Shown: positions 46,421 to 55,963 of the stretch, one piece after another
Numbering within the stretch: position 1 is the stretch's first letter
Layout: each line of letters begins with the position of its first letter
Assembly (NCBI RefSeq): GCF_036170895.1
Contig: NZ_CP108036.1
Coordinates: 3,472,001 to 3,536,000, forward strand
DNA from: Streptomyces erythrochromogenes
GTDB taxonomy: Bacteria; Actinomycetota; Actinomycetes; Streptomycetales; Streptomycetaceae
DNA: 64,000 nt
Direction of reading: 5' to 3'
Program-made: the position numbers and the translations under genes
The notes under the pieces: generated by a model
What the model saw: the letters and a program-made list of their open reading frames with translations, nothing else
Database searches by the model: none
Told to the model about the DNA's origin: nothing

Positions 46421-46744
46421 TTAGGAGGCCTGGCCGCCGAAGATGTCGATACGGTTGCCCTCGGCAAGGGTCACGATGGCGCGCTTGGTGTTGGCGCGCT
46501 TGCCGAAACCGGTCTTGGTGCGCTTGCGCTTACCCTGACGGTTGATCGTGTTGACCCCGGTGACCTTGACCGAGAAGACCGCCTCGACGGCCTGCTTGAT
46601 CTGGGTCTTGTTGGCGCCGGGCGCGACGATGAACGTGTACTTGTTCTCGTCCAGCAGCGCGTAGCTCTTCTCCGAGACGACCGGCTTGATCAGCAGGTCG
46701 CGCGGGTCGGTGAAGGTCTTGCTGGTAACGGTCGCCTCAGACAT
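46421..46744 (-). CDS. rplW: 50S ribosomal protein L23
   Basis: This 107-aa tunnel-exit protein has [26 protein letters not shown] and [20 protein letters not shown]. It overlaps the rplD stop by one base. It is the docking site for the nascent-chain factors. Confidence 0.97.
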   Translation of the reverse strand: MSEATVTSKTFTDPRDLLIKPVVSEKSYALLDENKYTFIVAPGANKTQIKQAVEAVFSVKVTGVNTINRQGKRKRTKTGFGKRANTKRAIVTLAEGNRIDIFGGQAS

Positions 46745-47394
46745 CAGGCGTCGCTCCCTTCGGTCTCATCGGCCTTGGGGCCAGACACGAAGGACTCGAG
46801 CGCGGCCTGGGTGAAGACCACGTCGTCAGAGACGATCACGTCGTACGTGTTCAGCTGGCCCGGCTCCAGGATGTGAACCTGGGGCAGGTTGCGGGCGGAC
46901 AGCCACGCGGCCTCGTCGGCACGCTCGACGACCAGGAGCAGGTTCTTGCGCTCCGAGATCTTGCCGAACAGCGTCTTGGCGGCCTTCGTGGAGGCGGCAC
47001 CCTCGACCACGCCGGTGACGACGTGGATGCGGGAGTGACGCGCACGGTCCGAGAGGGCACCGCGGAGGGCGGCGACCTTCATCTTCTTGGGGGTCCGCTG
47101 CGAGTAGTCACGCGGCTGCGGGCCGTGGACGACGCCACCGCCTGCGAACTGCGGAGCGCGGGTCGAACCCTGACGGGCGCGGCCGGTGCCCTTCTGGCGG
47201 TACGGCTTGCGGCCACCACCACGGACTTCGCCACGGGTCTTGGTCTTGTGCGTGCCCTGACGGGCAGCAGCCAGCTGAGCGACAACGACCTGGTGGATCA
47301 GCGGAACGCTGGTCTTGGCGTCGAAGATCTCCGCGGGGAGCTCGACGGTACCGGCCTTGTCGCCTGCCGGCGAAAGGATGTCAATGGTGCTCAT
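46744..47394 (-). CDS. rplD: 50S ribosomal protein L4
   Basis: This 216-aa protein starts [20 protein letters not shown] at ATG 47394; the open frame upstream has no homology. It has the tunnel loop [19 protein letters not shown]. It lies four bases after rplC. In E. coli L4 controls this operon by attenuation; no such leader was recognised here. Confidence 0.97.
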   Translation of the reverse strand: MSTIDILSPAGDKAGTVELPAEIFDAKTSVPLIHQVVVAQLAAARQGTHKTKTRGEVRGGGRKPYRQKGTGRARQGSTRAPQFAGGGVVHGPQPRDYSQRTPKKMKVAALRGALSDRARHSRIHVVTGVVEGAASTKAAKTLFGKISERKNLLLVVERADEAAWLSARNLPQVHILEPGQLNTYDVIVSDDVVFTQAALESFVSGPKADETEGSDA

Positions 47395-47398
47395 TACC

Positions 47399-48043
47399 TC
47401 AAGCCCCCTTGGCCGCGGTACGGACCAGGACGAGGCCGCCGTTCGGACCGGGGACCGCGCCCTTGATGAGCAGCAGACCCTTCTCCGCGTCAACCGCGTG
47501 GATGGTCAGGTTCTGGGTGGTGACGCGCTCGTTACCCATGCGACCGGCCATGCGCATGCCCTTGAAGACACGCCCAGGGGTGGCGCAGCCACCGATCGAA
47601 CCGGGGGAGCGGTGCTTGCGCTGCACACCGTGACCGGCGCCGAGGCCCCGGAAGTTGTGCCGCTTCATGACACCGGCGAAGCCCTTGCCCTTGCTGTTGC
47701 CCGTGACGTCAACCTTGACGCCGGACTCGAACACCTCAGCAGTGATCTCCTGGCCGAGCGTGTACTCGCTGGCGTCGGAGGTGCGGAGCTCCACCAGGTG
47801 GCGGCGGGGGGTCACGTCGGCCTTGGCGAAGTGGCCCTTGAGGGGCTTGTTCACCTTGCGCGGGTCGATCTCGCCGAAGGCGATCTGGACCGACTCGTAG
47901 CCGTCGATGTCGTTCGTACGGACCTGGGTAACGACGCAGGGCCCGGCCTTGACGACGGTCACCGGGACGACACGGTTGTTCTCGTCCCAGACCTGGGTCA
48001 TGCCGAGCTTCTCGCCCAGGACGCCCTTGATCTGCTTTGCCAT
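47399..48043 (-). CDS. rplC: 50S ribosomal protein L3
   Basis: This 214-aa protein has [17 protein letters not shown], the [14 protein letters not shown] stretch [19 protein letters not shown] and the [27 protein letters not shown] loop near the peptidyl centre. It follows rpsJ by 14 bases. Confidence 0.97.
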   Translation of the reverse strand: MAKQIKGVLGEKLGMTQVWDENNRVVPVTVVKAGPCVVTQVRTNDIDGYESVQIAFGEIDPRKVNKPLKGHFAKADVTPRRHLVELRTSDASEYTLGQEITAEVFESGVKVDVTGNSKGKGFAGVMKRHNFRGLGAGHGVQRKHRSPGSIGGCATPGRVFKGMRMAGRMGNERVTTQNLTIHAVDAEKGLLLIKGAVPGPNGGLVLVRTAAKGA

Positions 48044-48057
48044 CTTCTCGACGCCTC

Positions 48058-48366
48058 TCAGAGCTTGATCTCGATGTCAACGCCGGCCGGAAGGTCCAGG
48101 CGCATCAGCGAGTCAACGGTCTTGGGCGTCGGGTCGAGGATGTCGATCAGGCGCTTGTGCGTGCGCATCTCGAAGTGCTCGCGCGAGTCCTTGTACTTGT
48201 GCGGCGACTTGATGACGCAGTACACGTTCTTCTCAGTGGGCAGCGGCACCGGGCCCGCGACCGACGCACCAGTGCGGGTCACCGTCTCGACGATCTTCTT
48301 CGCCGAGGAGTCGATGACCTCGTGGTCGTAGGCCTTGAGCCGGATGCGGATCTTCTGTCCCGCCAT
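48058..48366 (-). CDS. rpsJ: 30S ribosomal protein S10
   Basis: This 102-aa protein starts [22 protein letters not shown] and has [22 protein letters not shown]. It is the first gene of the S10 operon here. Its ribosome site is GGAG seven bases before ATG. Confidence 0.97.
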   Translation of the reverse strand: MAGQKIRIRLKAYDHEVIDSSAKKIVETVTRTGASVAGPVPLPTEKNVYCVIKSPHKYKDSREHFEMRTHKRLIDILDPTPKTVDSLMRLDLPAGVDIEIKL

Positions 48367-48796
48367 GGCTACTCCGTAGTCCTGTCTCTATGTGGAAACG
48401 CTCTGGCGCCCGGTCGGCTGCGGGACGGATCCCGCGGCCTCTCCTCCGACCCACGCGGTCGGGCGTGTCGCACTCCCTCCACAGAAAATTCCCATACGGA
48501 AATTCCCTCGTCCAAGGGGGTGCGGTCCCATGACCGCGATTCGGGGGAGAAACACCCACCGAGTGCCTGGTGGGCACCGTGCTGACACTTCCCAGAAGAT
48601 TCCCGTACGTCCGTCCCCATTGCTGCCCCGAGAGGCAGATTAAGGACGACGAGTACTGTGGGACTCGCTTCCGGTCCTCCCGGCGGGAGGCGCGCAGCAT
48701 CGGCACTCAGCCGAGCAACTTGAGTAGTCTGCCATACAAGACACGTACCTGGCCAATCGGGCCGAAGAGAATACCCCGCCACGCTGAGTGGTCAAA
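48367..48796. other. Gap upstream of the S10 operon
   Basis: No gene is recognised in these 430 bases, although several short GC-rich frames run through. The region is less GC-rich than the genes around it, particularly near 48480-48520 and 48640-48780 (for example AAAATTCC, GTACTGTGGGACT). It must hold the S10 promoter and leader on the minus strand. I cannot single out one -35/-10 pair with confidence. Confidence 0.45.
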
Positions 48797-48823
48797 CCGC
48801 GCCGCGCCCTTGGCGCGGCGCGG
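48797..48823 (-). terminator. Terminator after the anchored protein gene
   Basis: CCGCGCCGCGCC pairs perfectly with GGCGCGGCGCGG around CTT, 18 bases after the stop at 48841. It insulates the S10 promoter from the upstream transcript. Confidence 0.8.
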
Positions 48824-48840
48824 CCTCTCCCCCGGCCGGC

Positions 48841-49959
48841 TCAGGTCCGCGAGACCGTCCCGCAGCCCTCCTTCTCGGGCCGTTCCAGGGCCTGGCTGCG
48901 GTCGTACGGGTCCCTGGGCGCCCCCGTCGGCTCGGGACCGGCCGGCGCGTCCCGGAACATCGGATGCAGGTACCCGTCGTAGACGAAGCACTCCGAGTTC
49001 GCGATGTCGTACTGGTAGGGCCCGACCTGCATCATCCCCGCCTCGACCCGCCACTTGCGGGGATCGGCGAAGGTGAACTCCATCTGCCTGCGCACGATGG
49101 TGCGGCTGACCTCCTCGGCGCCGCTCTTCGCCTGGACCAGCGGGTAGACGAAGGTGTAGTCGGTCATGACGTCGATCTGGCCCGGGCTCGCGCCGGGCTC
49201 GACCGTCATCCGGCCGCGCACCTTCACCACGTCGCCTGCGAGGCGCACCTGTGCCGGGTCGGCGCGGGTGAACACCTGGAGCGGGTCCGCGTCCCGGCCC
49301 GGGCGGGCCAGGGCCCCTTCCAGCCGGTCCACCATCTCCCGCTGGCCGGGGTCGATCATCTGCAGCGCCGCGGTGGGGCGCTCGCCGCGCAGTGTCGCCG
49401 GGTCCAGGTTGGCGAGCACCAGGAACTGCTTCGTCCGCTCCAGCCCCTGCGCGACCAGCTCGCGGCTGACCCCGTTCACAGCGGTGGCCTCGGGTATCTC
49501 GATGCCGGCGGCGCCGTCCGCCCACTGCAGGGCCGGGGAGCCCCGGAAGGGCTCCTGGAGGGTCGGGCTGTCCGGCGGCAGCGACGGCGGCGGGGCGCTC
49601 GGGCGGGCGGTCTCCGGCGCCAGCGGGCCGGCCTTCGCGGCCTCCTCGCGGGCCGCCGTCTTGCCGGTGATCCGGTCGATCACCAGCTCGGGCCGTACGG
49701 CGATCAGCGCGAGCCCCGCGATGCCGAGGACGGCCAGGACGGCCCCCAGCCTGCCCGGGCGGCGGCGTTCCCGCGGCGCGGGGCCGGTGCGCCAGCCGGC
49801 CGGCTCCTGCCCCTGCGTGGAGCGCAGCCGCTCGGTCACCATGCGCGCCCGGGCCGAGGGCTCCTTGGGTGCGTCCCCCGCCCCCTGGGCGGCCTGCTCC
49901 ATGAACCGCGCCCACTCCTCGTCGGAGACGCCCGGTCTGTCGTGGTCGTTCTTCCCCAT
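48841..49959 (-). CDS. Membrane-anchored protein of unknown function
   Basis: ATG 49959 follows AGGGGAGGACAGG. The 372-aa product has a hydrophilic N-terminus of about 70 residues with DEEWARFMEQAA, one membrane span (about 72-90, LGAVLAVLGIAGLALIAV), a Pro-rich linker and an extracellular domain (about 140-350) with TKQFLVLANLDPATL and DVMTDYTFVYPLV. Two late cysteines (SECFVYDG and GCGTVS) may form a disulfide. I do not recognise a named family. It lies after the amidase gene, separated by a terminator. Confidence 0.78.
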   Translation of the reverse strand: MGKNDHDRPGVSDEEWARFMEQAAQGAGDAPKEPSARARMVTERLRSTQGQEPAGWRTGPAPRERRRPGRLGAVLAVLGIAGLALIAVRPELVIDRITGKTAAREEAAKAGPLAPETARPSAPPPSLPPDSPTLQEPFRGSPALQWADGAAGIEIPEATAVNGVSRELVAQGLERTKQFLVLANLDPATLRGERPTAALQMIDPGQREMVDRLEGALARPGRDADPLQVFTRADPAQVRLAGDVVKVRGRMTVEPGASPGQIDVMTDYTFVYPLVQAKSGAEEVSRTIVRRQMEFTFADPRKWRVEAGMMQVGPYQYDIANSECFVYDGYLHPMFRDAPAGPEPTGAPRDPYDRSQALERPEKEGCGTVSRT

Positions 49960-49990
49960 GTCCTGTCCTCCCCTTGTCTGCCCGGAAAGC

Positions 49991-50028
49991 GTGAGGGGCT
50001 CCGCACCTTCCGGTGCGGAGCCCCTCAC
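49991..50028 (-). terminator. Terminator after the amidase gene
   Basis: A 17-bp perfect stem (49991-50007 with 50012-50028) with loop TTCC lies 25 bases beyond the amidase stop and 32 bases before the next ATG. Confidence 0.88.
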
Positions 50029-50052
50029 CTGCGCAAAGGTGTGTTCACACGC

Positions 50053-52656
50053 TCAGCGGAAGTACCCCGTGATGTCCGCGATGAGGTCCACGGAACCCGA
50101 GTTGTTGTAGAAGCTGACCTTGCCGTCCACCACGGGCACGACCACCAGGTTGGGGATGGTGAGGCCGGGGGTGAAGTTCAGGTTCGAGGCACTCGTACGG
50201 GTCGTGCCGCTCGGGAAGACCGACACGAAGCTGGCCTCGGTCGGGTTCGTCGCGGTCACGTTCAGCACCACGGCCTTGATCCCGGTGGCAGGGACGCCGC
50301 CGATGCCCGCGACGGGCAGCGTGACGACGCTGCCGCCGGTGACCGGGCCCTGGCGGACGCCGGTGCCGGTGCGGGTGTCCATCAGGCGCTTCGGGCCGAA
50401 GTTCGCGTGCGTCGCGCCCGCGTCACTGTCCGAGAAGTAGCCGGTGATGTCCGCGATCAGGTCGACGGTGCCCTGGTTGTTGTAGAAGCTGACCTTGCCG
50501 TCCACCACGGGAACGACCACCAGGTTGGGGATCGTCTGGCCCGGGGTGAAGTTCAGGTTCGACGCGCTGGAGCGGGTCGTGCCGCTCGGGTACACCGACA
50601 CGAAGCTCGGCTGCGTCGGGTTCGTCGCCGTCACGTTCAGCACGACGGCCTTGACGCCGGTGGCCGGGATGCCGTCGACGCCCGCCACGGGCAGGGTGAC
50701 CACGCCGCCGGTGCCGACCGGGGCGGCCGGGACGCCGGTGCCCGTGCGGGTGTCCATCAGGCGCTTCGGGCCGAAGTTGGTCTGCGTGGCGCCGTCACCG
50801 GTCGAGGTGAAGTAGCCGGTGATGTCGGCGATCAGGTCGACGGTGCCCTGGTTGTTGTAGAAGCTCACGCTCCCGTTGATGACCGGCACGACCACCAGGT
50901 TGGGGATCGTCCGGCCCGGGGTGAAGTTCAGGTTCGACGCGCTGGAGCGGGTCGTGCCGCTCGGGTACACCGACACGAAGCTCGGCTGCGTCGGGTTCGT
51001 CGCCGTCACGTTCAGCACCACCGCGGTGGGCGTGCCGCCGGTGGCCGCGGCCACCGGCAGGGTGACCACTTCGCCGCTGCCGACCGGGCCCTTGCGGACG
51101 CCGAGGCCCTCGCGGGTGTCCATCAGCCGCTTCGGGGTCAGGGGGACGAACTTGGCGCCCTTGACGTCCGCTTCGACGGTGACCGCGAGGCTCGTGGACA
51201 CCTTGCCGTTCGCGGCGGTCGCCCGGACCCGGACCTCGTGCTTGCCGTCGGTCACGACGGCGGTCGCCTTGCGGCCCGCGCCGTCGGTGACCGCCGTGGC
51301 CTCACCGTCCACGAGGAGCTCGAACTTGGCCAGCCGGCCGGTGGCCGTGCTGGTGGTCCAGTCGACCGTGAGGGCGGCGCCGCTCGGGAGGGTGGCACCC
51401 GGCGTGGCCGTCGCACCGTTCACCGAGGCGATCTTCAGCTGGGCCGCGGGGCCCGTCTGGCGGAGCGCTTCCAGCTGGGGGTAGAGCGAGTTGCCCGGGC
51501 ACTGGGTGTTGAAGCCGTCGCGGTGACCCGAGAGCGACTTGAACTGGTACTGCTGCCCCTTGGTGAAGGAGGTGCCGAAGTAGTTCTTCTGCGTGTCGCC
51601 CGCGGTCAGCGTCGCGGTGCCGTTCATGTCGCCGTCGTACTGGCCCAGCTTGTACGCCGCGGCCTTGGAGATGCCTTCGAGCGCGGCGGCGGAGGCGCCG
51701 CCGTTCGTGTAGTCGCCGAGGACGGAGACGCTCGTCGACTCGGCGTTCCAGCCGTAGGTGTGGGCGCCCTGGACGGGCTGGTCCACACCGCCCTGACGGC
51801 CCTCGAAGAGGGTGCCGCACTTGTCGACGAGGAAGTTGTAGCCGAGGTCGCGCCAGCCGTTGGTCTTCACGTGGTAGACGTGCAGACCGCGGACGATGGC
51901 CGCGGACTCGGAGCACTCGTAGGGCGCGGTGGCCGCGGTGTGGTGGACGAAGACGGCCTTGATCTTCCCGCCGGGCAGGTAGATCGGGCCCTCGTCGTTC
52001 AGGGACTCGTCGGCGCCCCACTGCACGCGGGAGACCACGTCCGGCCGCGGGGCGGTCGATTCCGGTCCCGGCGTCGTCGGCGCGGGGTCCACGGCGGGGA
52101 GGGAGAAGGCGGCCGGGCCGAGGCCCAGGTCGTTCTTCTTCTTGGCCTTCGCGGCGCCGGCGCCCGGGTCCACCAGGTTCAGCTCCATGCCGGCGGGCAG
52201 CGTGCCGCCCCCGGTCACCCGTACCTCGGCGCCGTCGGACGGGCCGACCCAGACGGGCTCGGTGGCACCGCGCAGGCCCGGGCGCTTGCCGTCGAGGCCG
52301 GACTCGGCCTGCTCCAGCACGACCCACTTCGACCACTTGCCGCTGTCGGCGTCACGGGTGCGGGCCTCGATCTTGCCCTTCACCTCGGCCTCGGGGTCGG
52401 TCCAGGAGACGCCGAGGAGCCCGAACGGCTCGGTGTCCTGCTGGGAGAGGACGGCCTCGCCCTGCCCCTTGGGCTTGAGGGCGAGCTTGTGCACCTCCCC
52501 CTCGACCGGTCCCTTCTCGCGGGCGCGGGCGCTGTAGGGCGACACCTCGCCCTCGTCGGAACCGCCCGTGCCGTTTGCGACGCCCTGTATGCCCAGGACC
52601 GCCACGACGCCGAGCGCGGCGGCCAGAGCCGTCCCGCGCGCACGACCTAGTTTCAA
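50053..52656 (-). CDS. Secreted PGRP-type N-acetylmuramoyl-L-alanine amidase
   Basis: TTG 52656, preceded by GGGGTTGGGGACAAC, gives 867 residues with a signal peptide (about 1-28). Residues about 205-400 form a peptidoglycan-recognition/amidase_2 domain with the three zinc ligands in VHHTA (238/239), SGHRD (378) and TQCPG (386), so it should be active against the muramyl-alanine bond. After a beta-sandwich-like linker (about 410-500) come three near-identical repeats of about 115 residues (503-616, 627-741, 752-866), each starting KRLMDTR and ending DLIADITGYF. A GTG at 52698 is the alternative start. The wall target fits the glycan genes upstream. Confidence 0.9.
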   Translation of the reverse strand: MKLGRARGTALAAALGVVAVLGIQGVANGTGGSDEGEVSPYSARAREKGPVEGEVHKLALKPKGQGEAVLSQQDTEPFGLLGVSWTDPEAEVKGKIEARTRDADSGKWSKWVVLEQAESGLDGKRPGLRGATEPVWVGPSDGAEVRVTGGGTLPAGMELNLVDPGAGAAKAKKKNDLGLGPAAFSLPAVDPAPTTPGPESTAPRPDVVSRVQWGADESLNDEGPIYLPGGKIKAVFVHHTAATAPYECSESAAIVRGLHVYHVKTNGWRDLGYNFLVDKCGTLFEGRQGGVDQPVQGAHTYGWNAESTSVSVLGDYTNGGASAAALEGISKAAAYKLGQYDGDMNGTATLTAGDTQKNYFGTSFTKGQQYQFKSLSGHRDGFNTQCPGNSLYPQLEALRQTGPAAQLKIASVNGATATPGATLPSGAALTVDWTTSTATGRLAKFELLVDGEATAVTDGAGRKATAVVTDGKHEVRVRATAANGKVSTSLAVTVEADVKGAKFVPLTPKRLMDTREGLGVRKGPVGSGEVVTLPVAAATGGTPTAVVLNVTATNPTQPSFVSVYPSGTTRSSASNLNFTPGRTIPNLVVVPVINGSVSFYNNQGTVDLIADITGYFTSTGDGATQTNFGPKRLMDTRTGTGVPAAPVGTGGVVTLPVAGVDGIPATGVKAVVLNVTATNPTQPSFVSVYPSGTTRSSASNLNFTPGQTIPNLVVVPVVDGKVSFYNNQGTVDLIADITGYFSDSDAGATHANFGPKRLMDTRTGTGVRQGPVTGGSVVTLPVAGIGGVPATGIKAVVLNVTATNPTEASFVSVFPSGTTRTSASNLNFTPGLTIPNLVVVPVVDGKVSFYNNSGSVDLIADITGYFR
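50059..51150 (-). repeat. Three coding repeats in the amidase C-terminus
   Basis: Units 50059-50403, 50434-50778 and 50809-51150 are near-identical in DNA as well as protein (for example the shared SGTTRSSASNLNFTPG and NLVVVPV blocks). This points to recent duplication or gene conversion and makes unit number prone to change. Confidence 0.85.
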
Positions 52657-52794
52657 GTTGTCCCCAACCCCTATAGAGAACCCGCCAGGTGAGAGCACTG
52701 GCCGACGGGATCCTACTGGCCGGGATGACGGCCGATCAGGGCGGGACGGGGGGTGTGGGCGTGATGCGCGTCGCAGTCGGATCGCACGCGAGTG

Positions 52795-54603
52795 CTATTC
52801 CACCGACTTGTCCGTGAATGGCGCCTTGCGGCCGCAGATGGCGGGCCAGTCCTTGGCCACGATGTTGGCGCACCAGATCTCGCCGTCGTCCTTGAACTGC
52901 TTCCACAGCTTGACGTCGAGGTCCTCGCAGTCCTTGTTCGGTGCGAAGCGCGGGCACTTGCCGTTGGGCAGCTTGATGTTGTGCGCACGCCAGGCGTCGA
53001 GGCCCATGAGGTCGGTGTCCTCGTGCGTCGGCATGTAGCGGTTGACCGACCAGGAGGCGCCCATCGTGGCGAACAGCGCGACCGCACACACCATGCCGGC
53101 CGACAGCTGACGGATCGTCCGGCGCGGGATGACCCGCGCCGACGGGGCGGCGGAGGCCGGGCGCAGGGTCCGCTCGGTCCAGCCGGAGCCCCGCTGGACC
53201 GCCGCCATCACGCCGAGGACGGCCAGGATCATCAGCGAGTACATGATGATCCAGGTGGTCCGCGGGAAGAGCTGGACCGCCTTGTCGTGCTCCATGTGCG
53301 AGGCGAACCAGAAGCGGGCGAGCCAGGCGCCCGCGAGGACCGCCGCAGCGGTACGGACCATGACGTTCCGCAGGCCCAGGCCGACTCCGAGGCCCACGCC
53401 GAGGATCAGCAGCAGCGCGAACCCGGTCTGGCCCGCCATCTCGCCGGAGACCGGCCACTGGTTGTACTTGATGTAGCCGGTCCGGTCGGAGATCCAGCCC
53501 AGGACGTAGCCGGGGTCGGCGTACACCCCGAGGTAGGCGTACCGGTCCGGGGTCTGCGATCCCAGCCGCACCATCTGGTAGAGCAGCGGGGCGCCGATGA
53601 TCCCGGCGGTGACCAGCACGGACCCGACGAACAGCGCCGCCCGCTTCACCGCGGGAGCGCCGGCCCGCCACGGGAAGAGGAAGAGGAAGAGCACGGCGGC
53701 ACCGGGCGCGGCCCAGACGAACCAGCCCGAGTACCAGAGGAAGAGCAGGCCGAAGACCGCGCCGAGGCGCGCGCCCCGCAGCACCAGGGACTTCGGGGTG
53801 CGGCCGGCCGACCGGCGCAGCTCGCGGAAGCAGTACCCGAGGAGCGGCAGCAGAACGATCATCACGACGTGGCTGTACGGGCGGACCGGGTCGAGGAAGA
53901 GCACGGCCGCGGGGACGGCGATCAGCAGCGCCCAGAAGGGGCGGAGCAGCAGACGCCACGACAGGTACGCCATCGGCCCGACCAGGGCGCTGCAGATGAT
54001 CTGGAGGTCGTGCAGGGCGAAGCCCGCGGTGCCGAGGCCGTCGTAGCGGACCTTGGCCCACAGGGCGATCAGCGCCGGGAACGCGGGCGGGTAGATGCCC
54101 GACACGCCCTCGCCCGACAGGAACGAGTTGGCCATCTCCACCAAGACGCTCGGGTCGCCCTCCTGGCCGCCGAGCGGGTGCGGGGTGCCGCGCAGCGCGA
54201 CGACGATACCGCCGGCCACCACGCCGGTGGCCAGCCCGGCCAGGGCGCCGCAGACCAGCCGCTTGACGATCCGGTGGCGCCGGTCCGAGCCCCGGTAGGC
54301 CGTGTACAGCAGCAGTCCGAGCAGCGGGAGTCCGAGGACGGCCACGTACAGCTGGAGCCTGGAGAGTCCGCTGACCTGGCCGATGCGGTTCATCGGGTTG
54401 ACGCCGATGTGCCGGCTGAGCAGCGTGTAGCCGAGGGCGGCCATCACGCTGACGACCACCTCGGCCAGGATCAGCACCCACCGGCGGGAGAGCCACCCCT
54501 CGCCCCGTGAGGGGGACGGGTGGTTCGCGCCCTCCGCCGGTTCGCCAGGACGCCGGTCCGGGGCGCCGGCCTCGCCGACCGCCTCGGTGGCCAGGTGTGT
54601 CAT
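52795..54603 (-). CDS. AftA-like GT-C glycosyltransferase
   Basis: This 602-aa protein has about 11-13 membrane spans after a polar N-terminus of 40 residues, and a C-terminal extracellular domain (about 500-602) with cysteines in GKCPRF, NKDCEDL, IWCANI and AICGRK that could form two disulfides. The loop SGIYPPAFPALIALWAKV resembles the donor loop of galactan arabinofuranosyltransferase AftA. Streptomyces lacks mycolyl-arabinogalactan, so the real donor and polymer are unknown. It follows the GT2 gene by 28 bases in the surface-glycan operon. Confidence 0.78.
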   Translation of the reverse strand: MTHLATEAVGEAGAPDRRPGEPAEGANHPSPSRGEGWLSRRWVLILAEVVVSVMAALGYTLLSRHIGVNPMNRIGQVSGLSRLQLYVAVLGLPLLGLLLYTAYRGSDRRHRIVKRLVCGALAGLATGVVAGGIVVALRGTPHPLGGQEGDPSVLVEMANSFLSGEGVSGIYPPAFPALIALWAKVRYDGLGTAGFALHDLQIICSALVGPMAYLSWRLLLRPFWALLIAVPAAVLFLDPVRPYSHVVMIVLLPLLGYCFRELRRSAGRTPKSLVLRGARLGAVFGLLFLWYSGWFVWAAPGAAVLFLFLFPWRAGAPAVKRAALFVGSVLVTAGIIGAPLLYQMVRLGSQTPDRYAYLGVYADPGYVLGWISDRTGYIKYNQWPVSGEMAGQTGFALLLILGVGLGVGLGLRNVMVRTAAAVLAGAWLARFWFASHMEHDKAVQLFPRTTWIIMYSLMILAVLGVMAAVQRGSGWTERTLRPASAAPSARVIPRRTIRQLSAGMVCAVALFATMGASWSVNRYMPTHEDTDLMGLDAWRAHNIKLPNGKCPRFAPNKDCEDLDVKLWKQFKDDGEIWCANIVAKDWPAICGRKAPFTDKSVE

Positions 54604-54631
54604 CTCGGTCCGTTTCGTGGGGGGAGTCTGA

Positions 54632-55531
54632 TCAGTTCTGGCCGGAGGTGAAGGCGTGCTTCGCCAGCGTGCGGGCGCCCGCCGTGTTGCCGCTGCGCAG
54701 GGCTCCGGGCAGCATCGTCAGCGCGTGCAGCCGGGAGGCGCTGTGGAAGCGCGCCGCGCGGGCCGCCTTCGGCCAGCCGCGGGCGTCCATGCGGGCGGCC
54801 ACGGCGGAGAAGTAGCGCTCGGCCTCGGCGAAGCGGGTGCCGGAGAAGGCCTGTACCGACGACTCGCTGACGGCGTGCCGGCGGTACTGGAAGACGGTCG
54901 TGGAGTTGTCGATGACCATCTGCTCCCCGCCTTCGAGCAGGTCGACGACGAGCGCGAGGTCCTGGATCACCGAGTAGTCGTCGCGGAAGTTCACCTTGCG
55001 CAGCACCTCGCCGCGCCAGGCGATCGACGGGAAGTAGAGCCAGTTGCCGCGCAGCACGCTGGCGGCCAGCTCCTCGCCGCCCATCAGGCGACGGCCCTTC
55101 ACCTGCGGGGCGTACAGCCGCTTCTTGGTGTTGTCGGCCAGGCCCTGGGTCACCTCGCCGGTGCCGTCGATGACCTCGACGCCGGGCTGGACCATGCCGA
55201 TGCCCGGCCGCTCCTCGATGATCGAGCGGACGGTCTCCAGGTAGTGCGGGTGCAGCACGTCGTCGCAGCCCATGATGACCACGTAGTCGGCCTCGGACAG
55301 CCGCACGCACTTCTGGAAGTTCTTGGTGATGCCGAGGTTCTGCTCGTTGCGCTGGTAGTGCACGCGGTCGTCGCCGAGCGCGGCGAACCAGCCCGGTACG
55401 TCGGGCTCCTTGCCGTCGTCGATCACGACGAGGCGGAAGTCCCGGTCCGTCTGCGCCAGGACGCTGCGGACGGCGTCCTGCATCAGCTGCACGTCCCCGT
55501 AGTAGGGGAGCATGAAGTCGAAGGTCACCAT
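54632..55531 (-). CDS. GT2 family glycosyltransferase
   Basis: This 299-aa cytoplasmic GT-A enzyme has FDFMLPYYGDVQLMQDAVRSVLAQT, nucleotide site VIDDG, the metal motif in VVIMGCDDVLHPHY and the acceptor region SIAWRGEVLRK. The C-terminal 60 residues are a helical tail. The sugar is unknown; rhamnose is likely given the neighbours. It starts six bases after the DUF2304 gene. Confidence 0.88.
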   Translation of the reverse strand: MVTFDFMLPYYGDVQLMQDAVRSVLAQTDRDFRLVVIDDGKEPDVPGWFAALGDDRVHYQRNEQNLGITKNFQKCVRLSEADYVVIMGCDDVLHPHYLETVRSIIEERPGIGMVQPGVEVIDGTGEVTQGLADNTKKRLYAPQVKGRRLMGGEELAASVLRGNWLYFPSIAWRGEVLRKVNFRDDYSVIQDLALVVDLLEGGEQMVIDNSTTVFQYRRHAVSESSVQAFSGTRFAEAERYFSAVAARMDARGWPKAARAARFHSASRLHALTMLPGALRSGNTAGARTLAKHAFTSGQN

Positions 55532-55537
55532 GGAGCG

Positions 55538-55963
55538 TCAGGCCTTCACGGAGTCGGAGCCGGCGTCCGCCTTGACGTGGGCGTCGCTGCCGCCGGCGAC
55601 GGGCTCGGCACCCAGACGCTCGTCGTTGTGCCGCATGCCCTCGTTGATGGCCACCGTCCGGGCGAGGTCGGTGATCTTCTTCTCCAGCGAGCGGAACCGC
55701 AGGAAGGTGTTGAGCGTGAGGAAGCCCATCGCGAGGACCATCACGTACAGCACCAGGTCGGTGCCGCGGCCGACGCCGAGCTGGTGGGCCAGCCACGTCA
55801 CGTCCGTCGGGCGGAGCACCGCGTACACGTTGACGACGACGAACAGGGAGAACGCGATGCGCTTCCAGGCCCGGTTCTTCGCCTGGCTCCACGTTCGGAT
55901 GAACACCAGGGCCATCGACACGGAGCCGACGATCAGGACGAGCTGGATCCAGAAGTACTTCAT
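55538..55963 (-). CDS. DUF2304 membrane protein
   Basis: This 141-aa protein has three membrane spans (about 5-20, 33-52, 68-88) followed by a helix with RSLEKKITDLARTVAI and a polar tail. DUF2304 proteins regularly accompany a dolichyl-phosphate-mannose-synthase-like GT2, as here, where the genes overlap by four bases (ATGA). It may anchor or assist that enzyme. Confidence 0.88.
   Translation of the reverse strand: MKYFWIQLVLIVGSVSMALVFIRTWSQAKNRAWKRIAFSLFVVVNVYAVLRPTDVTWLAHQLGVGRGTDLVLYVMVLAMGFLTLNTFLRFRSLEKKITDLARTVAINEGMRHNDERLGAEPVAGGSDAHVKADAGSDSVKA

Noticed and set aside
48964..52650. Plus-strand open frame of 1228 codons
   Set aside because: It is antisense to the amidase and the anchored protein, and low in hydrophobic structure. 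The internal repeats simply mirror the amidase repeats.
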